A stretch of 64,000 nucleotides of DNA from Caenorhabditis remanei (GCF_010183535.1 NC_071332.1:3720001-3784000); one strand, 5' to 3'. Shown: positions 34,128 through 46,559, counted from the stretch's first letter. Numbers and translations: made by a program. The notes: generated by a model from the letters alone, not told the origin.

Positions 34128-35189
34128 CTCAGGGAATTTTGAGCGAATCGCCCACTGTTTGGGCGATTTGCCCACCAATTGGGCGGCCGTGCCCACCCGG
34201 GTTGGGCACTACCGCCCAAATCAAGGGCGAATCGCCCAACGTGTGATGTTTTTAGCGCTTGCTTTCCTTGCCGATTATCATATATTTTGCTTGTAAAAAA
34301 CAGAAGGCAGTTATTGTTTTCATCAATATTTATTAATTCAATTAAAAAGAAAACATTTATCAAGTCTCTGGCACTTCTTTTTGTTGTTGGCTGTGGGAGG
34401 AGTTGGTGATTGAGAGAAAACCATCGATTCACGAATTGGTGTGGGAGTATGGTTTCACGATGATCCGTATTCATCGGGGAGAAATCTGTAACATGAATTA
34501 TGAAAGCATGAAGAGTTAGAACCATATAACATTTGGTCCTCTTTGAAATCTTTTTTCACATCAACCGGCGGATCACTTGCAGAAAGAAACGATTTAACAG
34601 AGTGGAGATTTTGAAAAATATATTTTCATAAATTTCGCGAGCGTTTTTACTCTATCAAAGTACACTAACCTCAATTAGAAATCCATCCTCGGGGCATGAG
34701 TTGCAGATTGAGCAACTAACGCGGTTGTTGTTCGCAACAAAAAATGACCCCCTATCCTTTCCGACGAACAATTTTCCGAAGTCTTAAACATGTTTTTAGA
34801 ATTAATTTGTGTAATTTATCACTTACAAACCTTTCTTCTTTGGTCGCACGGTGTCCTTTTCTCATATTCATAAAATAATAGGGTGTTTGAAACAAAGAAT
34901 TAATGCAGAATAGTAATGAAAGAAATGAAAAATTGAAATGATTTTTCCAGTACGATAGAGCGCGCGTTCATAAACTGGGCGAATCGCCCTGCAAATGGGC
35001 ACTTCGCCCTGCCCCACCACTCTTCCACTCTCAATTTTACAATCTTACCGTCGCCCAACCCTCGCCCACTAGGCACTTCGCCCAAAACACCGGCTATTCG
35101 CCCTAAATGAAGGCTCATCGCCGATACTGTAGGCAATTCGCCTACCTGATGCCCACCCGATGCCCAACCCTTGCCGAAAATTCCCTGAG
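34128..35189. mobile_element. TIR element with GGGCGAATCGCCC motifs, copy 1 (1062 bp)
   Basis: The ends are CTCAGGGAATTTT and AAAATTCCCTGAG, with TA next to both. Subterminal regions are packed with GGGCGATTCGCCC-like palindromes (gcgaatcgccc, gggcgatttgccc, ttgggcggccgtgccc). No transposase frame. A related 930-bp copy is at 53154-54083. Probably a non-autonomous DNA transposon of unknown superfamily. Confidence 0.85.
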
Positions 35190-35258
35190 TAGGATTACTG
35201 TAGATGTAATAGAACTGAAAACGACTCAAGAATATGTCACCTGATACTTTCGAGTCCG

Positions 35259-35413
35259 TAGATTCCGAATCTGAAATAAAATTTGGTTGAATCCTTCTGT
35301 GAGCCGTGTTATGACCTGTAAAACTTGTCCTATGATTAAGCTGCGCCACCGAATTGGTCATAACTCTGCTCACAGAAGGATTTAGCAGAATTTTATTTCA
35401 GATTCGGAATCTA
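35259..35413. repeat. Fold-back element with about 60-bp arms
   Basis: 'tagattccgaatctgaaata' inward and 'tatttcagattcggaatcta' outward are complementary, as are 'tccttctgtgagc' and 'gctcacagaagga'. It lies 330 bp upstream of proposed WD40 exon 1a. Confidence 0.8.
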
Positions 35414-35741
35414 CTACACTTTGGGGACTTTCCTTGTCGGATGAATCCCAGCTCTCTGAATCTGTGTGTCTCAAAGTCCAGAAGTTCAAAAACGCGCCAT
35501 AGTTCTCTGATAACTGTTCCAGTTGACAGGCTTCAACACACATTTTTGCAAAAATATCTATCTCTCTCTCATTCCCTCTAAGTCTCTCCTCCCTCTCTCT
35601 CCCGCCCATCTCATTCAGAAATAATGGCTTCTAACTCTTTTTGGAGCGGAGGGGTACCACTTGGAACCCTCTCTCCTCAATAATTCATGTCTAGTCTCTC
35701 CATTTCCTCATCCTTCTGAATTCCATCTAATTCTTCAGAAC

Positions 35742-35858
35742 ATGTCCTCCCGAATCCGTCGTCGTGGAGCACTTCTTCGTCGACGGAGCACGACGAAGGT
35801 GTGTGATGTGAGTGTGGCGAGATACGGGAAACCCGAGGAGGCAGATGGACAGTTTGCG
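35742..35858 (+). CDS. Proposed first coding exon 1a of the MAPKBP1/WDR62-like gene
   Basis: ATG at 35742 follows TTCTTCAG/AAC, a typical trans-splice acceptor. The 39 codons begin MSSRIRRRGALLRRRST and end at a gtgagt donor in phase 0. The basic Arg-rich start resembles N-termini of the family, and phase 0 matches the core exon at 55087. The join crosses a 19-kb intron and is inference. Confidence 0.55.
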
Positions 35859-36260
35859 GTGAGTGTCGATATATCTTTTGGGAGGAATTTTGAGAATTTG
35901 GGTGAAGGTTTTATAGTTAGCGGAAGGAAGGGCTATAAAATGGAAAGGTGTAAATCAGTCAAGAAGGAAGTGTCGACAGACTTGAAGGGGGGAAGATCAA
36001 GAATAGTGTTTCGTGTGTTTTGGTGATATCACCAAGGAGGACTGAGGAAGTCACAGTTTTCTAATCGCAGATTCCAATTCTTCAGAAAATTCTAAGAGAC
36101 TTTAATTATTGACGCATATGCTAAAAATCGCTCTGAACGCCACTTTGGTGGAAGAATTTCTCCGCGCGGCCGTGTAGTCCTCTCGGACAAGATTCTTACT
36201 CAATTCCTCAAAATTTCGTAGTTTTTCCGGTTTTTCGTGTTATAAACATACTTGCAGACA

Positions 36261-36573
36261 CGGGCCGGCGCGTAACTCGCTTCAAACTGAGTTTTGTGAG
36301 CTGAAAAATATACCAAAATGTAGATCTTAGCGAGTTCTATGTCCGTGACCTACTACGGGCTGGATGGCTAGTCGTTAATATGTCGCGGGCCGGGAAGAAG
36401 TACCAAAAAACGCTAAAATGGCTAAAAAAGCCGTTCTAGCCCGGCCCGCGACATATTAACGAATAGTCATCCGGCCGGTAGTATGCCACGGACATAGAAC
36501 TCGCTGAGATCTATATTTTGGTTTATTGTTGAGCTCATAATACTGACTATGAGTTTGACGCGAGTTACGCCCG
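36261..36573. repeat. Fold-back element (family 'gcgtaactcgc', copy 2)
   Basis: The ends are 'cgggccggcgcgtaactcgc' and its partner 'gcgagttacgcccg'. The arms carry 'aaatataccaaaatgtagat' and the centre has 'gttaatatgtcgcgggccgg' against 'cccggcccgcgacatattaac' minus one base. Confidence 0.8.
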
Positions 36574-36874
36574 AAAAAATTTGGGATTTTCGGAAATTTC
36601 TGGAAGTTTCTAGGAGTTTCTATAAAGTTCGTGAAAAATCTGGAAGCAATGATTTCGCTTAAGAACATTAAGTTTGAAGTCAGTTCCTGCCCGGTTTCAA
36701 GTATTAATGTTTTCGGTAAGTTTTAAAAAATGTGAACAAATTGTTTATAATCCATAACTGGTGTGCCTACAAAAATTATTCGACTGATCAAAAATCCTAT
36801 AACGGTTACTGGTACAATTCCCTGACAAAGTCTAATTATTGTTAGTGCGTAGTTATAGTTATCAGTGTTGCCAC

Positions 36875-37020
36875 TACTGTGAAAAAAATAAAGTTTCGAC
36901 AAGGATTTTCAAAAAAAATTTTGGCGGGAAAAACACTTTAGTGCATTTGTGAACTAAAGTGTTTTTCCCGCCAAAATTTTTTTTGAAAATCCTTGTCGAA
37001 ACTTTATTTTTTTCACAGTA
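36875..37020. repeat. Perfect-looking 67-bp inverted repeat (family 'aaagtttcgacaagga', copy 3)
   Basis: Arms 36875-36941 and 36954-37020 pair without indel (coordinate sums agree) around a 12-nt loop. The termini TACTGTGAAAAAAATAAAG match those of 7850-8099. Confidence 0.9.
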
Positions 37021-37639
37021 CCAGATTTTTTAGTTTCATAGTTACAATAGAGCGCTCTTGTGCACCATAGGCAACATACCTCAGCTTTAGCCAACTCTTA
37101 TAAAGTCAAATTCTAGCAAATTCTATGTCGATGATCACTGACTTTGTTGGCTTTACGATGTGACCTGATTGTTTCATTTACTGACTATCATCTGACTATA
37201 TGAAAGACAAAGAATCGTTAAAATGTCTCTCGATTTCAGTGTAATCAGTCTAAAGATTGCTACCACAAGCTTATAACACTTTCTTCCGTTCATATCTCGA
37301 AAACGTGAATTCCTATCAAAAAGTAGTAAACTGTAAAAATGGAGAGCTAGGTTTGATCTACACAACATGACTTTTTATCACTGGAACTAGTTATGTCAAA
37401 GTTCAACTCTTTCCAGAACAAACATGAATTTTTTACAACAAAAAAGTGCAAATGATCGTAGAAGAATGGACGAGTTCCGTTCGTGTCCACAAAACACTTC
37501 AATCTCTATCCCTCCGATTGATCATTTTTCGAACATTTGCGCTATTTGAGAGAGTGTGTTAAGATAGAACAAATAGGAATCATGGTTTTTGAGAACTGAG
37601 AAGAAAAATTAGGGAATCAGGTTGTGTAGATCAACTCCA

Positions 37640-37880
37640 GGATTAAATTTTTGTACTTGACAGTTTCTAGATAGATATTCACACTTTTGAGATATGCGCC
37701 TTCAAAGATTGCCTACTGAAAAGAAGGGAGGGTGAGACGCAGATAAGCGAGAGTGTCTGACCGTCTGCGTCTCCCTGGAAAGTCTCTAGCTTCAAAGCGA
37801 TGTATCTCAAAAGCGTGAATAGCTACCAACAAGCTGTCAACTGGAAAAAGAAAGATCTAGATTTGATCTATACAACGAGC
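37640..37880. repeat. Fold-back family GACGCAGAG, representative copy
   Basis: Layout: 'gacaactttttgatagctat' and 'ttttgagatatgcgcc' on the left, a core 'gacgcagagaagctagagtg' plus 'tctgactgtctgcgtctc', then the complement 'tatctcaaaagcgtgaatag' and 'caaaaagttgtcaactac' on the right, ending near 'gatttgatctacacaa'. This copy is slightly diverged. Others are listed under the family finding. Confidence 0.75.
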
Positions 37881-38910
37881 TAAACTTTGAAAACGTGGTA
37901 CCAAATCCTGCATAGTTATGATTCTTCAAACTTTCCTAAGGAATTAACTTCACAGTGTTCTCGCAGCTGCGCTCTATTGAAACTGGGGGGAAATAAAGTA
38001 GGGAAATGAGAGACGCAGAGAAATAGAGTCGAAGCGATTTCGGTGGGGCGCAGTTGTAAGAAATTCTGGGCTAATATGGTATATGATGCATCTTCGTGCG
38101 GCACGGTTTCATAATTGGTACCATTACCCCATATTCTTACAGTAACCAAATCCCTTCTTTACAACCATCTCACCGCTCTAATTATATCTTCCGATTTCTT
38201 TCTCTTTTCCGGCCATCTTCTTTCCGACTCTTTCTCCTCCTTTCGTTTTGCTTCTTCTCCTCCAATAATCCTTGCGCACAGGTCTCTCTGTCCGGTATGT
38301 TTGTTCCTCTCGGAGAGCAAGTGCACACGACCACTACCAACAACCACACCTCCAAAAATTTGCGATTTTGCGAAAAAAAAAAGTTTTTTGTGCCCAATGT
38401 GTTTTGTCTAGAGGACTCTCTCGGCCCGTTCGGTCATTTGACACCTTCCTTCAGGCACCCCACAGGCACCTCAAAGTATCACTCTTTCACTTTTTGTTAC
38501 TCTTAAACTAAACGAAATACGACGCTCTCTTTCCCCTCTCTCTCTATGAATTATTCCTGTGTGTTGTTGTCAACTTTCTTTGGTGGCAGTGGTGTTCATC
38601 CCTCTAGGATTATCCCCCTACTAAATCTGGTCGAGAGTCTGATTCTCGACTGGAAAATTGTATTTCGAGTGTTTTTCATTTTCACATGCGTAGTTCTTTA
38701 TGATTTGCCGTTGAATTTTATTTATAAGTTCGACACAGTTCTTACAATTGCGCTCCACCGAAACCCCCTTGAAAAAAGTCTCTTTTTCTCTGAGTCTCTC
38801 AGTTTCGCATACAGTTTTATTCGATTTTGATAGAGCGCGCTTGTAAGAGGCATGTCGTGCTAATATATTCTAGAATAAGTTTTCTCAATCGCGCTCCATC
38901 GAAATCCAGA

Positions 38911-39510
38911 TGACCCGTCGTGTACTCCTCGTGTATAAGTGGGAGCTTTTTTCTTGTTGCATTTTCTTTTTCTTAGGTATAACCGACAGGAACATAAAAA
39001 TTCAAAAATTCAGCCGTGTGCTCCTCGTGAACAAGCCAAATTGAGTTTTTTTTTGAATTTTTTGAAAATTTTGATGACTTCATTTTTTTTTTTTCAGTTT
39101 TTGACATTTTTATTGGATTATAACGTATTTTTGAGAAAAAAAAAGAAAATCCAGCAAAACTCGCCCCACTTAAGAACTCCGCAATGTACTCCTCGTGGAC
39201 AAGTCGAATTGAGTTTTTTTTGAATTTTTTGATAACTTCATTTTTTTTTTCAAAAGTTTTTGTAATTTTTATTAGATTTGAACCTATTTTTGAGATTAAA
39301 AGCATGAAAACGAATTGAAACTCGCGAAAGTCAGTGTAGCCTGTCGTGTACTCCTCGTGGACAAGTCAGTTCCAGTTCTTTGAAATTTTATCTGATTTAT
39401 TCCGTTTTTTAAGGAGTTTCTACTTTTTAATAAGAAATGTGACTGATTTCTGAAAATTGGGAAATCGAAAAACGGTGATCTTCAAAAATCGTCTTGTCCA
39501 CAAGGAGTAC
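38911..39510 (+). repeat. Tandem repeat of about 165 bp, four units
   Basis: 'cgtgtactcctcgtggacaa' recurs at about 38920, 39015, 39185 and 39345, each followed by 'gaattgagtttttttt'-type text. An inverted copy 'ttgtccacaaggagtaca' lies at about 39497. No coding function. Confidence 0.6.
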
Positions 39511-39924
39511 AAAGCTTATTCGGATGAAATTTCCTTCAGACCGCTTCGCGCCACCGGCACGCCAGTGCCCACCTGTTTTTTTGAACAAAGCGACATACAC
39601 TAAGTTGTTGACCTAATTATACCGCCCTTGACAGAGAATGACATTCGAAATTCAATTCAATTCATTTGAAAAGTGTGACCAATAGTTTTTGTACAAAAAA
39701 CTTTCGAAAATAAGATTTTTTTTGGAAAAAAAGTATTGTCAGTGCTCAATGAGCCCTTGTGCAGACACCTAGTCAGAACCAGTATTAGTTGAAGTGAGGC
39801 GTCAAATGTTTGACATGAGAAAGAGTGAGTGAGTACACCTCTCATTTGTTATTAATGTTGTCCTTCCTTCCACATTTTCAACCTTTTATTGCAACTTGTC
39901 GAAATGAAATGCCGGATGGATGAC

Positions 39925-40370
39925 GTGGCGGCGCTCTGTTGAGAATTTCTCGAAAAATTGCTGGAATATTGATTTTTCAGTGAAAAAATCAAATCTTTGA
40001 CTGAAAAATCGGTTCAAAACCAAGAATTTCGGTCAAAAACAACCAAATTTAGACGAAAATTGGCAAAAAGTGCAATTGCGCTCCATTGAGAATTCGTCAA
40101 AATCGAGTGGGAAGTCAAATTTTGAGTTAAAAATCGTTTTTTTCTTGGTTTTCTGGGATTTTAAGCAAAAAATAGCAAGAAAAATAAATTTTTCAGTGAA
40201 AAGTACATATGCGCTCCATTGAGAATTTGTCAAAATCGAGCGGGAATACAACTTTTGAGCTAAAAATAGTTTTTTCTTGGTTTTCTGAAAGTTTTTGAGC
40301 TCAAAATAGCAAGATAAGATCTATTTTTAGCAAAAATGCAAATGCGCTCCATTGAGAATCGGTCGAAAAC
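39925..40370 (+). repeat. Degenerate tandem repeat, about 135-bp units
   Basis: 'gcgctccattgagaat' followed by 'cgtcaaaatcgagtggga' and 'gttttttcttggttttctg' recurs three to four times. It is related to the array at 9170-9590. Confidence 0.65.
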
Positions 40371-40404
40371 TGACTTGGAGCGCATTTGCATCAAACATTT
40401 TTTC

Positions 40405-40779
40405 CATACTTGTCAACCGGGCCGAGCCGGGCCGACGGTTTTTCTTAAATAACTTTTTTCAAAAAAATCGTACCAAGTTGGTTGATAGCTCAAAAAATAG
40501 GTATTTTTAATTGTCATCCACGAAATATAAAATCAATTTCCCAAAATAAACAGGCAAGCCAATACAGCCTTCGGCCCGTCCGGGCCGGGCCGGGCCGGGC
40601 CGAACCGGGCCGAGAGAGATTGTAGCTCGGGTAACTTTTTTGGGAAATTGATTTTATATTTCATGGATGACAATAAAAAATACCTATCTTTTGAGCTATC
40701 AACCAACCTTGTGCGATTTTTTTGAAAACAGTTATTTAAGAAAAACCGTCGGCCCGGCTCGGCCCGGTTGACAAGTATG
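40405..40779. repeat. Fold-back element with a GGGCC-repeat core
   Basis: Termini CATACTTGTCAACCGGGCC (40405) and its complement ending at 40779. The arms are about 150 bp, with few mismatches. The unpaired centre (about 40556-40635) contains a run of GGGCC units (about 40577-40603), a GC island in AT-rich DNA. Confidence 0.88.
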
Positions 40780-41454
40780 ATTTTTTCTGAAGTTTTCTGT
40801 CTTCCGTAGAAAAAGGAAGAGGGTAAACCTCAATCATCTTGTCATCTTCTGCCGTCTTCCAACACCAAAATTACCGTCAATTCCTATTCTTCGTCTTCTT
40901 CCAAGCAGCCTCTCTTTGTTTCCCCCTTCCAAACTTCTTTTCGCCCCTTCTTTTCCACTTTTTCATATATATGTATAATCATATCTTCTCCCTGTCGGCT
41001 TAATCTTCCTGTTTCGCATAATGATATTTTGGAGGATTAAAATTTATTGATTTCGAGAAAGTTCGAAATTATATGTAAACAGAAGTTCATTTTCACGGTT
41101 CACAAGTTTCTGATAGCTACTCACGTTTTACAGTTTCAGTATACTCAATTCAAGTCTTATAACTCAAAATCACTTAGAGCTATCAAAAAGTTGTCAACTA
41201 CAAAAATAACGAAAATTTAAAGATCGCTTTACTGCATTTTTTTTGTCACATCCAATTTTTTTGACCCAGCGGGATCGACTGGACTAGTTGTAGATATTTT
41301 GGAGTTGAAAAATGTAAAAGTCTGTTCTGTCGAAACCACCTTTTCAGTTTAGTCCACTTTCTTTATTTTAACAGACATTTTATGTCACCGAACTTTGAAA
41401 GCCCACCACAAACTAATTTTTTGTCCAAATTACATTTTTTAAAGTCTGCTGTGT

Positions 41455-43770
41455 AGATCAAATTTAGGGCTACAATTTCTCAGTTGAAAAAATTTTGATG
41501 GCTCCTCACGCTTTTGAGATACGAACGTTCAAAGGTGACGACGTGAAAATAAGCGGAAGAGAGGGCGCAGACAGTCAGACACTCTAGCTTCTCTGCGTCT
41601 CCAGCTTTTCCCCTGCTGTGAAGCCGAAGCCGTCTTAAGAGTGTTGTTTTTTTTGTTTCTCGGAAGCTTAATATGAATAGATATCAAAAACGTGCAGTTT
41701 TAAATTGTAAACTCGCGGTTTGTGCCTGAAAACAACACAAAAATTGAAAAAACATGAATTTCCGATCCCCAAATTTGACACCTCGCTACAAAGTGATATT
41801 TTGTCCATTTTTCAAATTTTTTCATTTTTCAAAAATTTCAAATCTAACTCTCCATTTTGGTATTTGACAACTTTTATCTAGCTCTTTATGTTTTAGAGGT
41901 ACGCACCTTTAAAGATAGACACCTAAAGAGAGGAGGGGAGAGAAGAGACGCAGAGAAGCGGGGGTGTCTGACTGTCTGCGCTCTCTCCCTCTCGTTATCA
42001 CCTCGTTATCTTTGACCATTCATATCTCGAAAGTGAGAAGAGCTATAAAAAAGTTTCCAACTACAAAAATGTAGCCCTAATTTTGATCTACACAACGAGT
42101 ATAACTTAAAAGCAATTGGACCGTTTTCAAAGTGGTTGTAAGCTCTCAAACATTTCCTCACCACTATCTTCACAACTAGAATCTCCGCAACTTTCCGGAT
42201 GTCACATCAATTCTTCCGTAAACTGTTTCCATTTAATATCAAAAGCCGAGAAATAATTATTAAGGGGGAAAACAAAGAAATACGGTTCCAAACCGTATTC
42301 TCTGTGTACTCACCACTCTTCCCGTCACCTTTTTGCTCCGTTTATTTAGTCAATCAATCATTATCGCCACCTTTTTCATATCACAGACGCCTTAAGTCAC
42401 CATGGAAATATCGCCCGGCTCCCTAAGCGTCCGGCGCCCCTCCAATAAGCCCCGCCCCCTGCAGAACTTACATATGTCTGCGTCTCCAAGTGTCTCCCGT
42501 CCGAGACCTTTTTTACTTCTCTCTCCTCCCGTGTCCATCATGTTTTTTTGTGTGTTACGTTGGTTTTGAATTCACTCTCTCTCTATTCTAGTTCTAGTTC
42601 TTTTTTTCCCATGTATAGTGTGGCAGACATAGACAGACAACACATTGATTTATAAATATACATATATTTCACAACTTTTTACTATGCTTTGTGTTCCAGG
42701 CGGCTGGCGCGCCTCCGACGCGTTTTTGGAGATTTTCTGAAGCTTAGGCTTAAGGTTTAAGGTTTAGTTTTAGAGCGCTGGGGCGCCTGCGGCGCCTTAG
42801 AAGACAGGTATGTACATAATAGTTGCCATCCCTCTCCCCTTATCAGAGCATGTAATACATACGTATACGTATTTGTGTCCCCCCTCCCGAATATTTGTCA
42901 TTTTCTTTGGAAAATGGGAAAATATACATGTGATAAGAATAGGTGTTAGGACGTCTGCGTCTCTCACTCTCTCACTATTTAGTTCTCCGGGAGGCAAACA
43001 GTGACACACACACACACATACGCCTAAACGACTAAGACTTTTTCGCTTTTTGACTCTTTTTGTGAAAATGACGATTTTTTGATTCCTACGTTACGCTGAA
43101 ATGCTTTCCTGTTTTTGGACTGAAAATTTTGTTTGTTTATTTTTGATCTACACACACCCAGCTATGGTATTACATTTATGTTTTCAGTTCTATAGAATTT
43201 ACGCGTTTTGTGGCTGAAAATAACACAAAAAGTAGAAAAAACATGATCCCCAACTTTGACACCTCTTCACTAAGCCATATTTTGTTCATTTTCCAATTTT
43301 TATTTATTTTTCAAAAAATTCAAATCTAACCCTTCATTTTTGTAGTTGATAACTTTTTTCTAGCTCTTCACTCTATTGAGATATGCGCCTTTAAAGTTCT
43401 CTTGCTGAAAAAAAAGAGAGGGGAGAGAGGAAGAGAGCGCAGAGAAGCGGTGGTGTCTGACTGTCTGCGCTCTCTCTCCCTCTTGTTATCACATCGTTAT
43501 CTTTGACCCTTCATATCTCGAAAGTGGGAGGAGCTATAAAAAAGTTTTCAACTATAAAAATGTAGCCCTAAGTTTGATCTATACAGTCAACTAGAAAATT
43601 TGAAATTTTGACAAAAAATGAGTCCGTGGCGGGCTTTCAAAGTTTACGGATTTTGAGCGCTCGTTTATTTGTGAACCTTCATATCACAAAAGCATGAATA
43701 GCTATCAAAAAATTTTCAGCTAGAAAAATATAGCCCTAAATATGATCTACAAATTCTATGTGAATTCAAA
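41455..43770. repeat. Cluster of GACGCAGAG-family fold-backs
   Basis: Copies or half copies at about 41455-41640, 41845-42095, 43330-43590 and 43680-43760, each with the 'gatagct', 'gagatatgcgcc' and 'gtctgactgtctgcg' blocks. 42200-43200 between them shows no gene. Confidence 0.6.
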
Positions 43771-43994
43771 AAAAAGACCTGCCATCTCATACTCTCCAGG
43801 TCAAACTTTTTACTCGATATAACTTTCTCCGCTTCCTTTTTCTCTGAGTCTCCCCTTCTCATGTTACTTTTTTCTTTTCACACAGTTTCACACCTTTTCG
43901 CGCAGAAACCGTCAGCCACCTTCATAAATCTTTTCTTCTTTTTCTCTCTTTCTCTCCTCCTCTTCCCTCTCTCTCTCTCTAAATACCAACACAC

Positions 43995-44193
43995 ATGTCC
44001 GAAACTATCTCAAATTCAGATCTCGATGCCATTCTGACATCGGCATCTTCTTCTTCTGAATCCTTCTCTCTTTCTCTCTTATCCTCGAAAACCACACCCA
44101 AGTAGTAACATATATTTAAATCAGAAATCTTTTGGTAGATCACAACGAAGACGAGGAGGTGGAAACGAAATGCAAAATGAAACGCCGTCTTAT
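43995..44193 (+). CDS. Proposed alternative 5' exons 1b/1c of the MAPKBP1/WDR62-like gene
   Basis: ATG 43995 opens a 107-nt exon (to 44101) with a Ser-rich translation (MSETISNSDLDAIL). It joins by a very short 37-nt intron (gtagta...ttttggtag) to 44139-44193, which ends TAT/gtgagt in phase 0. Phases match at both joins, and the 54-codon product ends phase 0, as the core exon at 55087 needs. The 37-nt intron is at the lower size limit. If real, the gene has two promoters 8 kb apart. Confidence 0.45.
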
Positions 44194-45050
44194 GTGAGTT
44201 TTGCTCTCTCTTTTTTCATTCATTTCCCTATTTCCCAACAACAGTTGTTCGATGTGAGAAAATCAGAAAATCCCATTAATTTAAAGAAAAGAGAGTCAAA
44301 TCCAATGGGGAGTACCCCCTCTCTTTGTTATTTATGAGGTGAACTTTTGGTTTGGTACGGGGCGAAGAATATGAGGGTGCCATGGCATATATTGTAGTAA
44401 AAATCTGCTGTAAGAAAATTTAACGGTGTACTCCTTTTGAACAAGTTAGAAATTAGAACCGTCTAAAATATAGTTAAACGTTGTACTAAACCCATAAGAC
44501 CTATGTAAAGTTGTTAAAGTTACGATGAAAGACTTAAAAACGCCACAGCTCCGCTCTACACTGTTTTAGAGATGTGATTTTACTACCTTTTGAATCGTCT
44601 CGAGAAGCTTGTTAGCATATTTAAATTCTAGTTATAAAAAATTACATATGTAAGCCTACGTCTAACAAGGGAACGACTTAGAGAAAATTTTCGAGAAATT
44701 GCTGAAAATTGCCTCATAGGTAGTTTAGACCATTCTGAACACGATGACAACAAAATCGTTTGCCCTTTCCTGCTCCAAAGCTGTAAAATTGCCGATTATA
44801 AAACAGTCCTAACTACGGCCAATTTGTCGTAGAGGTTTCGTTGTGCTACCAGTAAAACCGTCTTGGCTAGCTTACCCTTATGATTAAAACACAGGTAAGA
44901 AGTAATTGCTCTGGTTCGAGGCAAACTACCAAAATTTTGAATATCTATAATTTTGCGCAAAGTAGTTATAGAGTTTTTATATTAACACATTTGAAATTGT
45001 ACGTTAAAATTCACGGCTATGTACCAGATAACCTTTTTCTATAATTGCAT

Positions 45051-45330
45051 AACCGGCGCGTAACTCTCTTAAAACTCACTGTTATGAGCTGAAAAATATA
45101 CCAAAATGTAGATCTCGGCGAGTTCTATATCTGAGACCTACTACGGACCGGGCGGCTAATCGTTAAAGTGCCAAAAAACGCAAAAATGTTCAAAAATCCA
45201 TTTCAGCGGTACATTACCAATTTGCCATCCGGTCCGTAGTGGGTCACATACATAAAACCCGTCGAGATCTACATTTTGGTATATTTTTCAGCTTATAATA
45301 CATATATTTGAAGCGAGTGTCGAACCGGTT
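45051..45330. repeat. Fold-back element (family 'gcgtaactcgc', copy 3)
   Basis: From 'aaccggcgcgtaactctctt' to 'aagcgagtgtcgaaccggtt'. It carries the family block 'gctgaaaaatataccaaaat' on the left and its complement on the right. Confidence 0.75.
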
Positions 45331-46215
45331 TGAAAGTATGCCTTTTTCCTTTGTCCAAGAATAGAAGGTCAGCTTTTGTGCAATCTGAATTTTGCTCGAA
45401 GATTTCAAAAATTTAAACTCCAAATGGTTTAGTGACGATGTTTCCTACGCCTATCCCCTTCTCACTTCTTCTAATATTAATTACCTACACCGTTCCCCCC
45501 TAATCCCCCCTCGCCCAAGGCCACTCCATCAATTCTTTTTATTGTTGCAACATTAAGTCAACTGGTGCCACGTGTCCTTCCTTCCTTCCTATTATTATCC
45601 ATCATCCTCCACCATCATCCCGTTAATCGGCATGTTCTTCTCCTCCTTAAGAAATTCTACCCCACCCGACAAAAGACACTACTACCCGTTAAATTGATGA
45701 GGACAGGACTGTGAATAAAAAAACAGAACCAGGTCAGTCGGAATGAAATGACACAAGAAACGAAACCTGCTAATTTCCGTCCGTTCCTCTCTTTTCGTCG
45801 GGGAGTCATTATCTTTTTAATTGGTCTCTGAAGACACTATTAAGAAAAAATGACCTTCCGACTGATACCACTTATCAATAGTTTCACACCAGTACAGTAC
45901 ATATACCATAACCTTTTTCACGGTTCGGTAGATACCGCCCATGCGTCATTTCACTTCGCCACCGTCGAGACAGAGACAAGATGGCGGTTTCGTTTTATGG
46001 GTGATATCTTCTTCTCTTTTTCGCATAAAAGATATCGAATGCTATACGCTAACTATACGTGCGTTTATATATGTATAGAAATTGATTTACCATGATATTT
46101 GCATTTAAATGGATCGGATCGGAAGGGCTTCTATGAGGAGAGGGATGGAGGTCAAATGTTCAGGGATACGGTTTTTTTGAGAGAAAAGTGATATGAAAAT
46201 GGGGAAGTGCTAGCA

Positions 46216-46291
46216 ACCAGAGTTGCATGGAAGTGAAAATTTCTTATCCGGAACTCGGAAGTCGAAAGTCGGAATTCCATGCAACTCTGGT
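46216..46291. repeat. Small fold-back
   Basis: ACCAGAGTTGCATGG (46216-46230) pairs with CCATGCAACTCTGGT (46277-46291). The 46-nt interior has further gaagt/acttc-type pairing. Confidence 0.75.
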
Positions 46292-46559
46292 ACCCACTAA
46301 GAAATCGGGATTTTTTAAAACTTGAAAAAAAAATGTTGGAAAATCTGTGCCAACATTATAACCATTGGACCTAAACTCCTTTAAGAACGATTTTTGTAGA
46401 TCTCGATTGCTTTTGAGTAATATATCATACTTGAGGAAAAATATGGAAAATTTTCAGAAAAAAAAGTTTTGGAAAAAAGTTAAACAAATTCAAATCAGGG
46501 TCTATTGAACAACTAGCTCTGAAAATTTCTGCCCGTTTGAGTTTCTGAGATTGTGGATA

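Larger units (their letters stand above)
35859..43994. other. Very large intron, repeat-rich
   Basis: If exon 1a is right, this is intron. It holds inverted repeats at 36261-36573, 36875-37020 and 40405-40779, tandem repeats at 38911-39510 and 39925-40370, gcgctctaccgaaa fold-backs at 37965-38063 and 38734-38850, and fold-backs of the GACGCAGAG family from 37284 on. No other coding exon was recognised. Confidence 0.5.

Noticed and set aside
34128..35189. CRISPR-like array suggested by repeated GGGCGAATCGCCC motifs
   Set aside because: Spacing and sequence are irregular, the motifs are palindromic subterminal repeats of a TIR element, and the genome is nematode.
42199..42426. 75-codon plus-strand frame
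   Set aside because: There is no conserved domain or splice context, and base composition matches the surrounding intron.
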